Assembly (NCBI RefSeq): GCF_000024865.1
Contig: NC_013595.1
Span: 2,356,001 to 2,420,000 of the forward strand
DNA length: 64,000 nucleotides
Origin: Streptosporangium roseum DSM 43021
GTDB taxonomy: Bacteria; Actinomycetota; Actinomycetes; Streptosporangiales; Streptosporangiaceae
Reading direction: 5' to 3'
Position 1 is the first letter of the stretch. Each line of letters starts with the position of its first letter. The notes below the pieces were generated by a model. That model ran no database searches. It saw nothing but the letters and a program-made list of their open reading frames with translations, and was not told where the DNA came from. Shown piece after piece: positions 63,535 through 64,000 of this stretch. The position numbers were made by a program, and so were the translations under genes.

Positions 63535-63867
63535 TCACTCTCCGCTGCCCCGCTTGAACTTGACGATCGTGCCGGACTCGGCCGACAGGTAGATGTCGTA
63601 CTCCCAGCCGTCCTTGTGCAGCTCGACCTTCCAGATGGCGTAGCCGTGCTCGTACTCGCGCTCGATCTTGGTCACGCGCCCGCCCGAGATGCGGCTCCTG
63701 GCGATCTGGGCGGCCTTCTGATAGGAGATCTCCGTCACGGCGGCCGGCGCGGCGGTGGCGGTGGAGAGGATGGCCGCCCGGTCCGCGGCAAGGGCGACGC
63801 CTCCCCCGCCGGCCAGGAGGGCGGCGGTTCCGATGGTCACGATGGCGGTTCTGGTGATCTGTTGCAT
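63535..63867 (-). CDS. PepSY domain secreted protein
   Basis: This 110-residue protein has a Sec signal peptide (QQITRTAIVTIGTAALLAGG, cleavage near ALAAD) and one PepSY domain (ISYQKAAQIARSRISGGRVT, EYEHGYAIWKVELHKDG, YDIYLSAESGTIVKFKRGSG). PepSY domains are periplasmic or extracellular inhibitor-like modules. Its stop directly abuts that of the convergent HNH gene. Confidence 0.87.
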   Translation of the reverse strand: MQQITRTAIVTIGTAALLAGGGGVALAADRAAILSTATAAPAAVTEISYQKAAQIARSRISGGRVTKIEREYEHGYAIWKVELHKDGWEYDIYLSAESGTIVKFKRGSGE

Positions 63868-63943
63868 GCATCCAGAGTTCCCGCGATCAAGGTAGGGCCA
63901 CGTTAAGCCTCCGCCAAAACAGCGTCATACCTCCAGCGGTGAA

Positions 63944-63968
63944 GGGAGCACGCCCGCGCCGTGCTCCC
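63944..63968. terminator. 9-bp stem-loop at the right edge
   Basis: GGGAGCACG (63944-63952) pairs with CGTGCTCCC (63960-63968), loop of 7. It lies upstream of the PepSY start, so it probably belongs to a gene beyond the right edge of the window. Nothing else is supported in 63868-64000. Confidence 0.5.
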
Positions 63969-64000
63969 GGACGGCTGGCCGGTCACGCGGTGGCGCCGGG

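Overview
The window is high-GC (third codon positions almost all G or C), with many GTG/TTG starts, Shine-Dalgarno sites, tight stop/start overlaps and an actinobacterial gene order (DUF3046-recA-recX-rny, gluABCD, miaB, miaA, dapF). This indicates a chromosomal segment of a filamentous actinomycete, most likely of the Streptosporangiales type. That assignment is inferred from gene content, not from a search.

Layout. (1) 1-6847: an amino-sugar island with a NagZ-like GH3 beta-N-acetylhexosaminidase, a DasABC-like sugar ABC importer, a divergent ROK repressor and a VanX-like D-Ala-D-Ala dipeptidase. It fits uptake and recycling of chitin or cell-wall sugars and peptides. (2) 6985-29224: a compact nonribosomal-peptide cluster read outward from a 361-bp divergent promoter. 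The minus arm holds a dimodular NRPS (C-A-T-C-A-T), MbtH, an unlisted 24-codon ORF, a stand-alone carrier protein, a stand-alone C domain and an N,N-dimethylformamidase-like protein. The plus arm holds an acyl-CoA/AMP ligase, another stand-alone C domain, another carrier protein, the E1alpha, E1beta and E2 parts of a 2-oxoacid dehydrogenase without E3, and a C-A-T-TE NRPS whose thioesterase has a Cys nucleophile and is fused to an MFS exporter. (3) 29225-30482: a gene-free, repeat-filled spacer with a perfect 25-bp inverted repeat. (4) 30483-32024: a TetR regulator and divergent NAD(P)-binding reductase sharing two inverted 23-bp operators. (5) 32318-43027: Lhr helicase, VOC protein, DUF3046, recA (with LexA box), recX and ribonuclease Y. 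(6) 43029-48348: S9 peptidase and the gluABCD-type glutamate importer. (7) 48449-58886: Uma2-like protein, miaB, a dioxygenase-like protein, a regulator-aminotransferase pair, RNase Z, a VapBC pair bracketed by a duplicated RNase Z 5' end, a DNA repair methyltransferase, miaA and dapF. (8) 58948-64000: a large alpha-helical repeat protein, an SDR, a cupin, a secreted HNH nuclease lipoprotein and a PepSY protein.

The most interesting part is the 6985-29224 cluster. The adenylation pocket residues I read suggest glycine (A1), an unresolved residue in an acidic pocket (A2) and an aspartate-like residue (A3). The two C-plus-carrier pairs, the acyl ligase and the E1/E2 enzymes suggest one or two acyl caps made from a carboxylic acid and/or a 2-oxoacid. 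The terminal Cys thioesterase releases, and the fused MFS domain probably exports, the product. I do not recognise the product.

No tRNA, rRNA, intact insertion sequence, prophage or CRISPR array was seen.
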